The notes beneath the pieces are model-generated. The model ran no database searches. It was not told the DNA's origin and was given only the letters and a program-made list of their open reading frames with translations. A program made the position numbers and the translations under genes. 64,000 nucleotides of DNA from UBA8914 sp034002905 (GTDB lineage: Bacteria; Pseudomonadota; Alphaproteobacteria; UBA9219), in the NCBI GenBank assembly GCA_034002905.1, contig JAVEZQ010000001.1:124001-188000 (forward strand). Reading direction: 5' to 3'. Below, one piece after another: positions 42,213 to 51,946 of this stretch. Positions within the stretch are counted from its first letter, which is position 1. Every line of letters starts with the position of its first letter.

Positions 42213-42251
42213 ACGGCGAACGCATAAGCGCTCAATGCGCCTGTGCGCATT
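42144..42251 (+). promoter_or_regulatory. Attenuator-like paired hairpins in the ABC-F leader
   Basis: Hairpin 1 is GCCCTGCGC (42144-42152) with GCGCAGGGC (42159-42167), inside the leader peptide gene. Hairpin 2 is AATGCGC (42234-42240) with GCGCATT (42245-42251), followed by TGTCCTTTG, after the leader stop. Both share the cores TGCGCC and TGTGCGCA, so the arms can exchange partners. A ribosome paused in the leader would decide between them, as in known attenuators. Confidence 0.5.
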
Positions 42252-42283
42252 TGTCCTTTGCCCAAGTTGTATGAGAGAAAATC

Positions 42284-43771
42284 ATGAGCTTTATCACACT
42301 TCGTCAGGTCGGCGTTTTTACGCCCGAACCTTTGTTTCAAAATCTTAGCGTCACCATCGGGGAAGGTTGTCGCATCGGCATCGTCGCCGGAAACGGTGGC
42401 GGCAAGACCACGCTGCTGCGCTGTATCGCTGGCCGAGTCGAACTATCGGAAGGCGAGATCACCTGTTCGCGCGGCATGCGTCTTGGCTTCGTCGAACAGG
42501 ATGTGCCGCCTGCGATCCTTGACCAGACGCTTTTCGAATGTTTGCGCACAGCCTTGCCCTTTGATCAGCAAGCGGACACATGGCGCGTTGACGTTTTGCT
42601 GGCCTCGTTCGAGGTTCCGGAAGAACTGCATCACCGCGCAATCCGCGCTCTCAGCGGAGGGTGGCAAAAACTTGCGCTGATCGCGCGGGCCTTTGCGGCA
42701 GAGCCGGATGCTTTGCTTCTGGACGAGCCGACGAACCATCTGGATTTGTCCAAGATCCAGTTTTTAGAACGCTGGCTTGGCGAGAACGCCGGACGAATGC
42801 CGATGGTGATTGTTAGCCATGACAGGCGTTTTTTGGACGCCTGCACGACGCACACGCTGTTTTTGAGGCCGGAAGTTTCAAAGCTGTACGCGCATGCCTA
42901 CAGTATCGCCAAGGGACTTTTGACGGAAGACGATGCGGCAGATCAAACGAGACTGGAACAAGACCTTAAGGAAGCCAACCGTCTGCGCCGCAGCGCCAAT
43001 GAACTAAAAAACATCGGCATCAACAGCGGATGCGACAATGCGCTTAAGAAAGCGAAGCAAGTTGCCGCTCGCGCTGCCGAGATCAAGAACAACCTGAAGG
43101 AACCGCACAAGGAGCGGTCGGGACAGATACGGTTAAGCAGCCGAGACACCCATGCGCGGGTCTTGTTGTCTTTAGATGATGTCATCGTTCGAACGCCGGA
43201 CGGCAAGGCGCTGTTTAAGACGGGAAAACTGAAAGTCTTTCAGGGCGACCGGATCGTTCTTCTGGGCGCAAACGGGGCTGGCAAATCGCAATTGGTCAAA
43301 TTGATCCATCGCGCTTTTGTTGATCTTGCGAATGCGGAAGGCCTGCAGTTTAGCCCGACGGTTGTTGTCGGCTATGCCGATCAACAAATGTCGCAATTGC
43401 CTGACCATGAAACGCCGTTCGACATCATTACAAACCGTTTCCGTTTGGGCGATCAGCGCAGCCGAACGCTTTTGGCTGGCGCGGGGTTTCCAGTTGATCG
43501 GCAAAGCTGCCCAATCAAAGCTTTCTCGCTCGGCCAGAAAGCGCGGCTTGGCATGTTGGTCTTGCGATTGACGGAGCCGAACTTTTATCTGCTGGATGAA
43601 CCGACCAACCATGTCGATATTCCGGGGCAGGAAAAGCTGGAAGCTGAAATCTTGGCGCAAAACGCGACATGCTTGCTCGTTTCGCACGACCGCAGTTTCG
43701 TGAACGCCATCGGCACGCGGTTTTTGCGGATTGAAAACGGGAAGCTGTTGGAACAAACGGAAGAGGCATAG
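42284..43771 (+). CDS. ABC-F family ATPase carried by the prophage
   Basis: ABC-F proteins have two ATP-binding domains and no membrane part; they bind the ribosomal E site and act in translation or antibiotic protection. Domain 1 has Walker A GNGGGKTT (36-43), signature LSGGW (123-127) and LLLDEPTNHLD (144-154). A charged helical linker (about 200-285) corresponds to the P-site tRNA interaction region. Domain 2 has GANGAGKS (328-335), a changed signature FSLGQKARL and LLDEPTNHVD (436-445). The 495-residue protein has no known phage-structural role yet sits between the tail chaperone and tape measure, a place that is normally gapless. It has its own promoter and leader. Confidence 0.92.
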   Translation: MSFITLRQVGVFTPEPLFQNLSVTIGEGCRIGIVAGNGGGKTTLLRCIAGRVELSEGEITCSRGMRLGFVEQDVPPAILDQTLFECLRTALPFDQQADTWRVDVLLASFEVPEELHHRAIRALSGGWQKLALIARAFAAEPDALLLDEPTNHLDLSKIQFLERWLGENAGRMPMVIVSHDRRFLDACTTHTLFLRPEVSKLYAHAYSIAKGLLTEDDAADQTRLEQDLKEANRLRRSANELKNIGINSGCDNALKKAKQVAARAAEIKNNLKEPHKERSGQIRLSSRDTHARVLLSLDDVIVRTPDGKALFKTGKLKVFQGDRIVLLGANGAGKSQLVKLIHRAFVDLANAEGLQFSPTVVVGYADQQMSQLPDHETPFDIITNRFRLGDQRSRTLLAGAGFPVDRQSCPIKAFSLGQKARLGMLVLRLTEPNFYLLDEPTNHVDIPGQEKLEAEILAQNATCLLVSHDRSFVNAIGTRFLRIENGKLLEQTEEA

Positions 43772-43778
43772 ATAACCC

Positions 43779-46304
43779 ATGGCCGAGCGCAATCTTTCGA
43801 TCAGGCTGGCCGTTATGGACGGCGGCAAGGTCAAGGCCGAACTGAAAGAGATCGGGGAATCCGGCGAAAAGTCGCTCAAGAAGATTGAGCTTGCCGGACA
43901 GCCCGCCTCCAAAAGCCTGATCGCCTTGAACGCCGCCGCGAACGACATGAAAGGCGCAGCCATTGGGCTGTCCAGCCAGATGGGGCCGCTCGGCGCAGGA
44001 CTGGCGGCGCTTGGCCCCATCGGTATCGCGGCGGGGGCGGCGCTGGGGGCGTTGACGCTGGGGCTAACGGCAAGCGCCAAAGAGGCTGCGTTGGCGGAAC
44101 AGGCTCAAAACCGCCTGCAGGGGGTTCTTCGCGCCACGGGCTACGCTTCCGGCCTGACGGGCAAAGACATCGCCGAAATGGCCGAGGATATGGAGCATTC
44201 CACGCTGACCAACGCGGAAGCGGTCAAGAATGCGGCGTCCATTTTGGCGACGTTCCGTTCTGTCTCCGGCGACACGTTCAAACAGGCGATCCGTCTGGCG
44301 CAAGATATGTCCGCCGTGTTCGGGCATGATTTGACAGGATCGGCTACGCAGCTGGGCAAGGCTCTGGAAGACCCAATTAACGGTATCACAGCCCTGCGAC
44401 GCGTGGGGGTAAGCTTCACGGAATCCCAAAAGGACGTGATCGCTAAGCTGGTCGAAACGGGCCAGAAGGCCGAGGCGCAAAAACTGATCCTTGCTGCGTT
44501 GGAGCAGCAGGTCGGCGGCGCAGCGGCGGCTGAAACCCAAGGACTGACGGGAGCAGCGCACCGCTTGTCGGTCGCATGGGGCGATATGCTCAAGGCCATC
44601 GGCCAGACCGAGATCGTGGGGGGCACGGCAGAAGCCTTTCTGAATAGGCTGGCTTCAACCTTCAGGATTACGACGGAAGTCGTTTCCACCGCGCCGCTGG
44701 ATATGCAGTTGCAGGATGCGAAAAAGGAATTGGCTGAGATCGAAGCGAAGCTTGTCCGCATTCGGGACATCCCCTTCATTTTGCAGCCGCGCGGCAACGT
44801 CGATAAGCACGTTAAAAAAGCGGAAGAACTTCGCCAAAAGATCGAAGACATCACGAACGCCCTGAAAGAACAAAAGGAAGAGCAAGAACGCGCCGAGGCT
44901 GGACGCTTGTCTGCGGAAAAAGAAGGCCGCGCCGATCTTTTAATCACAGCGCGAAAAAACATCGATGAGGCCTTGGCCAAACTAGTGGACGATCCCGCTG
45001 AGAAGATCGCCAAGATCAATGCCGAGCTGGCGAAGACCAAAACGAACCTGAACGCTCTGCGCGAAACGGACGGCAGCAACGCAGGCACGGTCGATACGGC
45101 CATCAAACAGGCCGAAGAGCTTGCCAAACGCCAGATCAACGCCATTCAAAAACCCATTGCCGAAGCGGCGCAAAAGGAAGCGGATGCGAACCAAAAGGTC
45201 ATCGACGATCTAAAGCAAAAACTGCTCGGCATCGGCAATGAACGGCAGGCCTTTATCGATCAAGCTGTCTCGCGGCTTTCGAACAAAGCAAGCGCCGCCG
45301 ATAAAAGCAAGACGCGCGATCTGGCTGCGCAGTTGTTCGATGAAAAGGCCTTCGCAAGCGCCGAGAAAGTCATCGCCGATCTTGGACAGCAGATGGATAA
45401 GCTGTCTGATAAGCGCAAGGCGTTCGTGTCCGATGCCGTGGCAAAGTTGCCGGAAACGGCGACGCAAGAGCAAGTCGAGCGCACGAAACAAATGGCCGCC
45501 GCGCTTTACGATCAGACGCAGGCGCAGGAAAAACTCGACAAGCTGAGGCAGGAAGGAAAGCAGATCACGGATGGTGCGCGCGGGGCCGAAGAAGCCTACG
45601 CCGATCAAATCCAGCGCCTCACGGAAATGCTTAATGCGGGCGCAATCAGTCAGGAAGTATTTAACAAGGCTAAAGACAAAGCCTATGACGAGCAGCTGGC
45701 CGGACGCACGGACGGGCAAGCCGGAGCCATCCGCGCTTTTCGCGGTTACCAGAAAGAGGCGGAAAACACGGCAGACGCTGTCGAAGAAGCGTTCAGCGAG
45801 GCGATGAAAGCGACCGAAGACGCCATTGTGAACATGGTGACCTCCGGTGAAATCAGCCTGAACAGCCTGAACGATCTTGCCAACAGCATCGTTGCCGACA
45901 TCACCCGCATGATGGTGCAGCAATCCATCACGGGGCCGCTGGCCAAATGGATGGGCAGCAGTATGGAAAGCGGCGGCTTTATGGATGAGATATTTAGCTC
46001 GATCTTCCATGAAGGCGGCGTGGCGGGCGAAGCGGCACCATCGCGGCAGGTGCCTTCGTTCATCTTTGCCGGAGCCCCGCGCTATCACGGCGGCGGCATC
46101 GCTGGGCTTAAACCGGATGAAGTGCCCGCCATCCTGCAACGGGGCGAGGAAGTCGTTTCAAGAAAGGACAGGCAGCGCCGCTCCACAGGCGTCAATGTCG
46201 TCATGCATATCACGACGCCGGATGCCAACTCCTTCCGTGCCAGCCAAGCGCAAGTCTCAGCTGAGGCTGCGCGGGGGATCAATCGCGCCAGAAGGAACCT
46301 TTAA
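43779..46304 (+). CDS. Tail tape measure protein
   Basis: The 841-residue protein sets tail length. It has a small globular N-terminus, a hydrophobic segment (about 70-100, LGPIGIAAGAALGALTLGL), long coiled-coil regions (about 300-560, rich in Ala/Glu/Lys) and a glycine-containing C-terminus ending AEAARGINRARRNL. The N-terminal part (GMA-like LTGKDIAEMAEDMEHST, FRSVSGDTFKQAIRLAQDMSAVFG) matches lambda gpH-type tape measures. It follows the inserted ABC-F gene by 7 bases. Confidence 0.92.
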   Translation: MAERNLSIRLAVMDGGKVKAELKEIGESGEKSLKKIELAGQPASKSLIALNAAANDMKGAAIGLSSQMGPLGAGLAALGPIGIAAGAALGALTLGLTASAKEAALAEQAQNRLQGVLRATGYASGLTGKDIAEMAEDMEHSTLTNAEAVKNAASILATFRSVSGDTFKQAIRLAQDMSAVFGHDLTGSATQLGKALEDPINGITALRRVGVSFTESQKDVIAKLVETGQKAEAQKLILAALEQQVGGAAAAETQGLTGAAHRLSVAWGDMLKAIGQTEIVGGTAEAFLNRLASTFRITTEVVSTAPLDMQLQDAKKELAEIEAKLVRIRDIPFILQPRGNVDKHVKKAEELRQKIEDITNALKEQKEEQERAEAGRLSAEKEGRADLLITARKNIDEALAKLVDDPAEKIAKINAELAKTKTNLNALRETDGSNAGTVDTAIKQAEELAKRQINAIQKPIAEAAQKEADANQKVIDDLKQKLLGIGNERQAFIDQAVSRLSNKASAADKSKTRDLAAQLFDEKAFASAEKVIADLGQQMDKLSDKRKAFVSDAVAKLPETATQEQVERTKQMAAALYDQTQAQEKLDKLRQEGKQITDGARGAEEAYADQIQRLTEMLNAGAISQEVFNKAKDKAYDEQLAGRTDGQAGAIRAFRGYQKEAENTADAVEEAFSEAMKATEDAIVNMVTSGEISLNSLNDLANSIVADITRMMVQQSITGPLAKWMGSSMESGGFMDEIFSSIFHEGGVAGEAAPSRQVPSFIFAGAPRYHGGGIAGLKPDEVPAILQRGEEVVSRKDRQRRSTGVNVVMHITTPDANSFRASQAQVSAEAARGINRARRNL

Positions 46305-46307
46305 GCG

Positions 46308-46907
46308 ATGACCTTTCATGAAGTCCAGTTTCCGCCCGATATCGCCTATGGTGCACAGGGTGGGCCGGAATATCTGACCTCGGTCGTCTCAATGGCTTCT
46401 GGCTATGAGCAGCGCAATGCCAACTGGTCGGCTGCGAGGTTAAAATGGAACGTGGCTTCCGGTTTGAAGCACCAGACCCAGCTCAATACGCTGATTGCCT
46501 TCTTTCGCGCGCGCAAAGGAAAGGCCTATGGCTTTCGGTTTAAGGACTGGACGGATTATAAGGCGACCGCCCAAGCCATCGGAACAGGTGATGGGACAAC
46601 GAAAGCCTTTCAGCTTGTCAAAAGCTATGTGTCTGGCGCTGGCAGTGAGACGCGCACGATTACAAAGCCCGTTTTAGGCACAGTCGTTCCTTATCTTGCC
46701 GGCATAAAACAAACATCTGGTTGGTCGATTAATACCGCGACAGGCGTTTTGACCTTTACGGTTGCCCCCGCGCAAGGCGTAGCGGTCACGGCAGATTTTG
46801 AGTTTGACGTGCCTGTGCGGTTTGACACCGACAGCATGGCCGTCAGCATTGAGCAATTCGACCTGCACCAATGGTCAGATATTCCCGTTATCGAGATCCG
46901 CGTTTAG
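46308..46907 (+). CDS. DUF2460 distal tail protein
   Basis: The 199-residue protein shows the DUF2460 pattern found in alphaproteobacterial phages and gene transfer agents: FHEVQFPPDIAYGAQGGPEYLTSVVSMASGYEQRNANW, YGFRFKDWTDYKA, and DSMAVSIEQFDLHQWSDIPVIEIR, each in separate blocks. It corresponds to the distal tail ring (Dit-like) between the tube and the baseplate hub. It is followed at once by DUF2163. Confidence 0.92.
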   Translation: MTFHEVQFPPDIAYGAQGGPEYLTSVVSMASGYEQRNANWSAARLKWNVASGLKHQTQLNTLIAFFRARKGKAYGFRFKDWTDYKATAQAIGTGDGTTKAFQLVKSYVSGAGSETRTITKPVLGTVVPYLAGIKQTSGWSINTATGVLTFTVAPAQGVAVTADFEFDVPVRFDTDSMAVSIEQFDLHQWSDIPVIEIRV

Positions 46908-46910
46908 CCC

Positions 46911-47753
46911 ATGAAAACAGCCACCTCACAGCTTGCCGCGCATATCGCGGGCGAGACGACCACGCTTGCGACCTGTTGGAAGGTCACGCGCAAGGATGGA
47001 GTTGTGTTTGGCTTTACGGATTTTGACCGCAATCTTGTGATCGATGAGGTGACTTATGAAGCGCGGACTGGCTATACGCGCTCGGCCATCCATACGATTT
47101 CGGATTTGTCGGTCGATAACCTCGACATCGAAAGTGCGCTGGATAGCGAGGCTTTGGCCGCGCCTGACCTGAGAGCTGGCATTTGGGACAATGCCGAAGT
47201 GCTGATCTTTCTGGTCAATTGGAACGCGCTGGCTCAAGGCAAAATCATCATGAAACGCGGCACAATCGGACAGGTCGAGTTAAAGGATACAATCTTCAAG
47301 GCAGAACTGCGCGGCCTGACGCAGGCACTTTCGCAGCAAATTGGCGAGCTTTACACGCCAAACTGCCGCGCCGATCTTGGCGACACGCGCTGCAAGATTG
47401 ATCTGGCGGCCTTGACGGTGGCCAGCGCGGTCACAGCGGCAGAAGATCGCTATGGCTTCACTGATACCGCCCGAACCGAGGCTGACGATTACTGGATGGG
47501 TGGGCTTGTGACATGGACAAGCGGCGCGAATGTTGGACGTAAGATGGAAGTCCGAAACTTTGCAGCTGGAGCCTTTGATTTGTTCTTGCCCATGCCATCC
47601 GAGATCTCGGTGGGCGATGGCTATGCCGTCCAGCCCGGATGCGACAAGTCGTTTTCGACCTGCTGCTCCAAATACAACAACGCCGTGAACTTTCGTGGCG
47701 AACCGCACGTTCCCGGCACGGACGCCGTTTTGAGTTACCCCGATGGAAAATAG
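46911..47753 (+). CDS. DUF2163 baseplate hub protein
   Basis: The 280-residue protein has the DUF2163/phage BR0599-like marks: VFGFTDFDRNLVIDEVTYEA near the start, LSQQIGELYTPNCRADLGDTRCKIDL in the middle and the cysteine-rich end CDKSFSTCCSKYNNAVNFRGEPHVPG. The four cysteines near the end match those that bind an iron-sulfur cluster in hub proteins of gene transfer agents. Its 3' end overlaps the peptidase by 11 bases. Confidence 0.92.
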   Translation: MKTATSQLAAHIAGETTTLATCWKVTRKDGVVFGFTDFDRNLVIDEVTYEARTGYTRSAIHTISDLSVDNLDIESALDSEALAAPDLRAGIWDNAEVLIFLVNWNALAQGKIIMKRGTIGQVELKDTIFKAELRGLTQALSQQIGELYTPNCRADLGDTRCKIDLAALTVASAVTAAEDRYGFTDTARTEADDYWMGGLVTWTSGANVGRKMEVRNFAAGAFDLFLPMPSEISVGDGYAVQPGCDKSFSTCCSKYNNAVNFRGEPHVPGTDAVLSYPDGK

Positions 47754-48192
47754 CCCCTCTCGCATGAACGCGGTTGCCGAAGCCCGAGCATGGCTCGACA
47801 CGCCGTTTCATCACCAAGCCTCAGTCAAAGGGGCTGGCTGCGACTGCATCGGCCTTATCAAAGGCGTTGGTGTCGCGCTGGGACTGGTCGATTACGATCC
47901 GGCCTCGCCGCAGGCGCAGGCTTTCGCCAATTACTCCATGCTCCCCAACAGCCGCCGCATGCGCGAAGGCTTGGCAACGTGGCTGGTCGAGATTCCAGTG
48001 GCCGAGGTAACGCTGGCGGACATTTACTTCATGGCATGGGGCCGCGAACCGCAGCATGTCGCGCTGATTACGGACAAAGGCATCATCCATAGCTATTCCG
48101 GCGTCGGCAAAGTGGTCGAACACGCGCTGGACGATAGCTGGCGGCGTCGGATCGTAGCCGCGTATCGGTATCCTTGCTTTGCGAGGCAATGA
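47743..48192 (+). CDS. NlpC/P60 tail peptidoglycan hydrolase
   Basis: The 149-residue tail-tip enzyme cleaves cell-wall peptides during entry. The catalytic cysteine lies in GAGCDCIGLIKGVG (about 26-36), and the histidine in REPQHVALITDKG near residue 105. It belongs to the phage NlpC family that always follows DUF2163 in these phages. The start at 47743 overlaps the DUF2163 stop; an alternative ATG is at 47764. Confidence 0.92.
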   Translation: MENSPSRMNAVAEARAWLDTPFHHQASVKGAGCDCIGLIKGVGVALGLVDYDPASPQAQAFANYSMLPNSRRMREGLATWLVEIPVAEVTLADIYFMAWGREPQHVALITDKGIIHSYSGVGKVVEHALDDSWRRRIVAAYRYPCFARQ

Positions 48193-48224
48193 TACTTAAA
48201 CTCTTGCTCTGAAAGGAAAGAATC

Positions 48225-48707
48225 ATGGCCGCTGTCAAGCAAAAGCCCGTTTTAATAATTGTCCAAGGGTTTCTTGGCGCAGGGAAAACGACTTTTTCCA
48301 AGAATTTGGCGAAAGAGGAAAACGCCGTCCGGATGAACGCCGATGAATGGTGTTTTGAAAACTTTCTTACGGAAGAACTGGAAGCGAATTGGGATGGCTG
48401 TTTCGCGCAGGCTGTCCAAACCATTTGGCAAAGCGCCGAGGAGCTTCTGGCGCAGGGCAAAAATGTTGTTATGGATCTTGGTTTTTGGAGCCTTCCTTCG
48501 CGAGAACATGCCAGGGAGGTCGCTCAAGCCGCTCATGCGGCGTTTCGCCACTATTATGTTTATGCGCCCGATGAGATTTTGATTTCACGCCTTAAGCAGC
48601 GGCAGGGGGCAATTGCCGAGAGTAATTTGGCAAGATTCGAAGAAATCAAAAAGTCATTCGAAGAGCCGTTGCCGGACGAACAAGCGATCAAGGTCGATAA
48701 TTTCTGA
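48225..48707 (+). CDS. P-loop kinase (zeta-toxin-like) inserted in tail genes
   Basis: The 160-residue protein has Walker A GFLGAGKTTFSK (about 14-25), followed by RMNADEW with an acidic residue in the place of the zeta-toxin substrate-binding Asp, VVMDLGFWS, and a lid arginine region ISRLKQRQ. This matches small ATP-dependent kinases of the zeta-toxin/AAA_33 type, which phosphorylate sugars, nucleotides or drugs. It interrupts the usual NlpC-tail tip order, has its own AAGGAAAG site, and is not linked to an antitoxin. Confidence 0.8.
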   Translation: MAAVKQKPVLIIVQGFLGAGKTTFSKNLAKEENAVRMNADEWCFENFLTEELEANWDGCFAQAVQTIWQSAEELLAQGKNVVMDLGFWSLPSREHAREVAQAAHAAFRHYYVYAPDEILISRLKQRQGAIAESNLARFEEIKKSFEEPLPDEQAIKVDNF

Positions 48708-48739
48708 TCGATCCATCTTCACGACATTGAGGTTTGTAT

Positions 48740-51700
48740 ATGGCTGTCCTAGCTTTGGGACTGGTTGGCGCAGGTCTGACTTCCGCCATCGGGATCGGCG
48801 CGTCCATCGGCTGGATGGGCGGGGTTGTCCTTGGCAACCTTTTGTTCGGTGGCAGTAAAGGTCAAAACGTCGAGGGATCGCGCATGAGCGATCTCTCTGT
48901 CCAATCTTCAACCTATGGCGGCACGATCCAACTAGTTTACGGAACGATGCGCGTGTCCGGCAACGTGATCTGGTCGACGCCGCTGAAAGAGACGCGCCAC
49001 GTCCAGCGCCAGAGCGGTGGCAAAGGGGGCGGCGGTAGTTCGACCAGCACGACTTATACCTATTCGGTCTCGTTCGCGGTCGGGCTTTGCGCGGGGCCTG
49101 TTTCAACCGTTCGGCGCGTGTGGGCGGACACCAAGCTCATTTACGACGCAACGGCCAGCAACACGCAAGCGACCGAGAAATACCCCGGCGTTATCCGCAT
49201 TCATACAGGCGCAGAAGACCAACATCCCGACAGCACGATGGAAATGCATCTCGGCGCAGGCAACGTGCCGGGCTATCGCGGGCTGTGTTTTCTGACCTTC
49301 ACGGATTTGCAGTTGGCCGACTTCGCCAACCGCATCCCGAATATCAGCGCGGAAGTTGTAGCCTCCGGCGCAATGGATTGCGACGCAGTGATCTTGCCAA
49401 GAATATCCAGCATGTACCGCGAAGGTGGTGTGATCGACCCCTCGCGCGGCGTCTTGCTGTGCGTCAATTCGACGCGCGCCTTCAAATACGATCTCGTCAA
49501 CAACACGCTGGCGCTCAATGTGCCGCTCGTTGATGATGTGTATGGCGATCTTCGAGGCATCGACAGCGAAGGCTATCTTTATCATGCGACCGATGCCTAT
49601 GGCGTCGGAATGCATCTGTGCAAACGCAACCCCGACACAATGGCCGTCGTGGCGAAAACGACAAAGCGTGTGGACTTTAGCGTCAGCGGGTTTGTGCTGG
49701 GCGACAAGATTTTTGTGCACCGCTCGCGCAAGGTCTATGACCTTGACTTCGGGTTGGTCGCCGATCTGTCCGAGTTCTTTCCTTATGCCAATGAAGCCCC
49801 CATGTGCGCGGATGGCAGCGGTCGTTATTGGCAAGCCGCCGCCGACAAAATCCGCCGCGTGGAAGTTGATATTCTGGGCAACGGCGACGTGGCTGAATGG
49901 GATGTCTCGGCATGGACGGGCGGACTGCGCCCCAACAGCATCTTCTGGGACGACACGACAGGGCATTTATTCTTCAAGATCAATCAGTTGCACCGTATCG
50001 TCAAATGGCATCCCGACAACGGGATCGCGGCCTATGTGAATGGGGTCTCGCTGGCCGTCGGCTACACGTTGCAGGACGATTACGCATTTCCCCAAAAGGG
50101 ACGCCTTTGGGCGACGAATGACCTGACAGCGACTCTGGTCGATCTGGTGAGTATGCGGGTCGAAAAGACGATTAATCTCATGCCCTATATGCCGACGTCG
50201 GCCACGCACTTTTGCGGCTGCTACGAGAAGTTCACGCATAGCGCGATCATCATGACTAATGAAGGAGAGGTCAAATATCCGTTGGAGCGTTATGGTTCCG
50301 ACAATGTGGCTTTGTCGTCCATCCTCACCGATCTATGCGAACGGGCCGGCCTAAAACAAACCGACATCCTGACGAACGAAGTCAGCCAATTGGTGCATGG
50401 CTATGTCATGAGCCGCCGCGCTTCGGCGCGTGACGCCATCGAACCTTTGCTCGGCGCATACTTCATTGATGCGGCGGAAACAGATGGCGTTCTGCGGTTT
50501 ATCCCGCGCGGGCAGGATTTGGCGGCAACGATCCCTTACGACGATCTTGGGGCGGTGGAGGGAACGTCCAATGACAACCCGCTGCGGGTAACAGAAACTC
50601 GCACGCAGGAGCTTGAGCTACCGCAACGCATAGACCTGACCCATTACGACCCCGACCGCGATTATCAAAGCAACACGCAAAACGCCGCGCGCGCAGGCAA
50701 CGCCGTCACGACCAAGGATCAACAAACGGTTGAGCTGTCCATTGCCTTGTCGGCAGACGAAGCGGCCCAGATCGCGGACAAGACGCTGACCAGCGCGTGG
50801 ATTGGGCGCAACCAGTTCGAGTTTAACCTGCCGCCCAAATGGCTGCGGCTCGACCCCACGGACGTGATCGACGTTCTGCTGCCGGACGCGACTTTGGCCT
50901 TGCGCCTGACGCAAGTGGACTTCGGCGGCAACAACATCGTGGCCTGCAAGGCGGTGGCAGAGGACGAGATTGCCTATACGTCCAACGCCAAAGGCGCAGG
51001 CGTTCCAATCGTCTCCAACCCGATCCCCATTTCTACGCCGATCTCGGCTTTGATCATGGATCTGCCCATGCTACGGGCCGAAGACGATGGGCTAGGACTT
51101 TATTATGCCTTGGCACTTAAAAACAACGGAACGGCCAGCCTTTACAAATCGCAGGATGCGTTGACATGGAGCATCATCGGAACAGGAGAAGCGGCTCCGG
51201 CCTATGGCTGGGCATCAAGCGTTCTGGCCGCACCTTTGAGTCCGTGGTCATGGGACGAAACAAACAATGTGCAGATCGCGCTTTCTCACGGCACTCTGGA
51301 CAGCAAGACGGCGCTGGAAGTTCTCAACTGGAACAATGTCGGGCTTTTGGGTGACGAGCTAATCCAATGGCGCAACGCCACGCTGCTTGCCGAGAATCTT
51401 TACCAGCTTTCCGGCCTCTTGCGTGGGCGGCGCGGCACGGAATGGGCTACGGGAACACACAAGATCGGGGACAGGTTCGTGGTTCTGGCCACGGACGGCT
51501 TCTACCGCATGGCAATGTCCGCGACCGAGATCGGGCAGCTTTCCTATTACAAGGCCATCCCCACAGGCGGGGATTGGGACGACGCAGCGCAGACCAGCCT
51601 CAAATACAACGCGGCCAGCCTGCGGTGCTTTTCACCCGTTCACGTTAAAGGAATCCGCGATGGTTCCGGCAACCTGGCCCTTTCATGGATCATGCGCGCG

Positions 51701-51946
51701 CGGTGGAATGGCGAATGGCTCGACAGCATCGACATCTCGAACTACGAGGCCACGGAGGCCTATGAAATCGACATTCTAAACGGCGACACGGTGGTGCGGA
51801 CAATCAATGCCAGCACAACAAACGCAATCTACAGCGCAGTCGATCAGACAACCGATTTCGGCGCGGCGCAGAACGTCCTGTCCATCGCCGTTTATCAAAT
51901 CAACAGCACCATCGGGCGGGGCTATGCAGGAAAGGCCATCGTGTAA
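48740..51946 (+). CDS. Large tail tip/host-specificity protein
   Basis: The 1068-residue protein is the central tip (gpJ/Tal-like). A hydrophobic N-terminal segment (about 5-40) contains GLVGAGLTSAIGIGASIGWMGGVVLG, as in alphaproteobacterial tip proteins, followed by a glycine/serine-rich loop (SGGKGGGGSSTSTTYTY) and VSFAVGLCAGPVSTVRRVWADTKLIYD. The centre has many WD-like aromatic strands, and then a phage-tail_3-like baseplate domain (LSSILTDLCERAGLKQTDI, SRRASARDAIEPLLGAY). I took ATG at 48740 rather than TTG at 48734. It probably binds host receptor or sends the peptidase to the cell surface. Confidence 0.88.
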   Translation: MAVLALGLVGAGLTSAIGIGASIGWMGGVVLGNLLFGGSKGQNVEGSRMSDLSVQSSTYGGTIQLVYGTMRVSGNVIWSTPLKETRHVQRQSGGKGGGGSSTSTTYTYSVSFAVGLCAGPVSTVRRVWADTKLIYDATASNTQATEKYPGVIRIHTGAEDQHPDSTMEMHLGAGNVPGYRGLCFLTFTDLQLADFANRIPNISAEVVASGAMDCDAVILPRISSMYREGGVIDPSRGVLLCVNSTRAFKYDLVNNTLALNVPLVDDVYGDLRGIDSEGYLYHATDAYGVGMHLCKRNPDTMAVVAKTTKRVDFSVSGFVLGDKIFVHRSRKVYDLDFGLVADLSEFFPYANEAPMCADGSGRYWQAAADKIRRVEVDILGNGDVAEWDVSAWTGGLRPNSIFWDDTTGHLFFKINQLHRIVKWHPDNGIAAYVNGVSLAVGYTLQDDYAFPQKGRLWATNDLTATLVDLVSMRVEKTINLMPYMPTSATHFCGCYEKFTHSAIIMTNEGEVKYPLERYGSDNVALSSILTDLCERAGLKQTDILTNEVSQLVHGYVMSRRASARDAIEPLLGAYFIDAAETDGVLRFIPRGQDLAATIPYDDLGAVEGTSNDNPLRVTETRTQELELPQRIDLTHYDPDRDYQSNTQNAARAGNAVTTKDQQTVELSIALSADEAAQIADKTLTSAWIGRNQFEFNLPPKWLRLDPTDVIDVLLPDATLALRLTQVDFGGNNIVACKAVAEDEIAYTSNAKGAGVPIVSNPIPISTPISALIMDLPMLRAEDDGLGLYYALALKNNGTASLYKSQDALTWSIIGTGEAAPAYGWASSVLAAPLSPWSWDETNNVQIALSHGTLDSKTALEVLNWNNVGLLGDELIQWRNATLLAENLYQLSGLLRGRRGTEWATGTHKIGDRFVVLATDGFYRMAMSATEIGQLSYYKAIPTGGDWDDAAQTSLKYNAASLRCFSPVHVKGIRDGSGNLALSWIMRARWNGEWLDSIDISNYEATEAYEIDILNGDTVVRTINASTTNAIYSAVDQTTDFGAAQNVLSIAVYQINSTIGRGYAGKAIV

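Noticed and set aside
48654..49966. Minus-strand frames across the start of the tail tip gene
   Set aside because: They are composition shadows of the tip gene, which shows the expected order and ribosome site.
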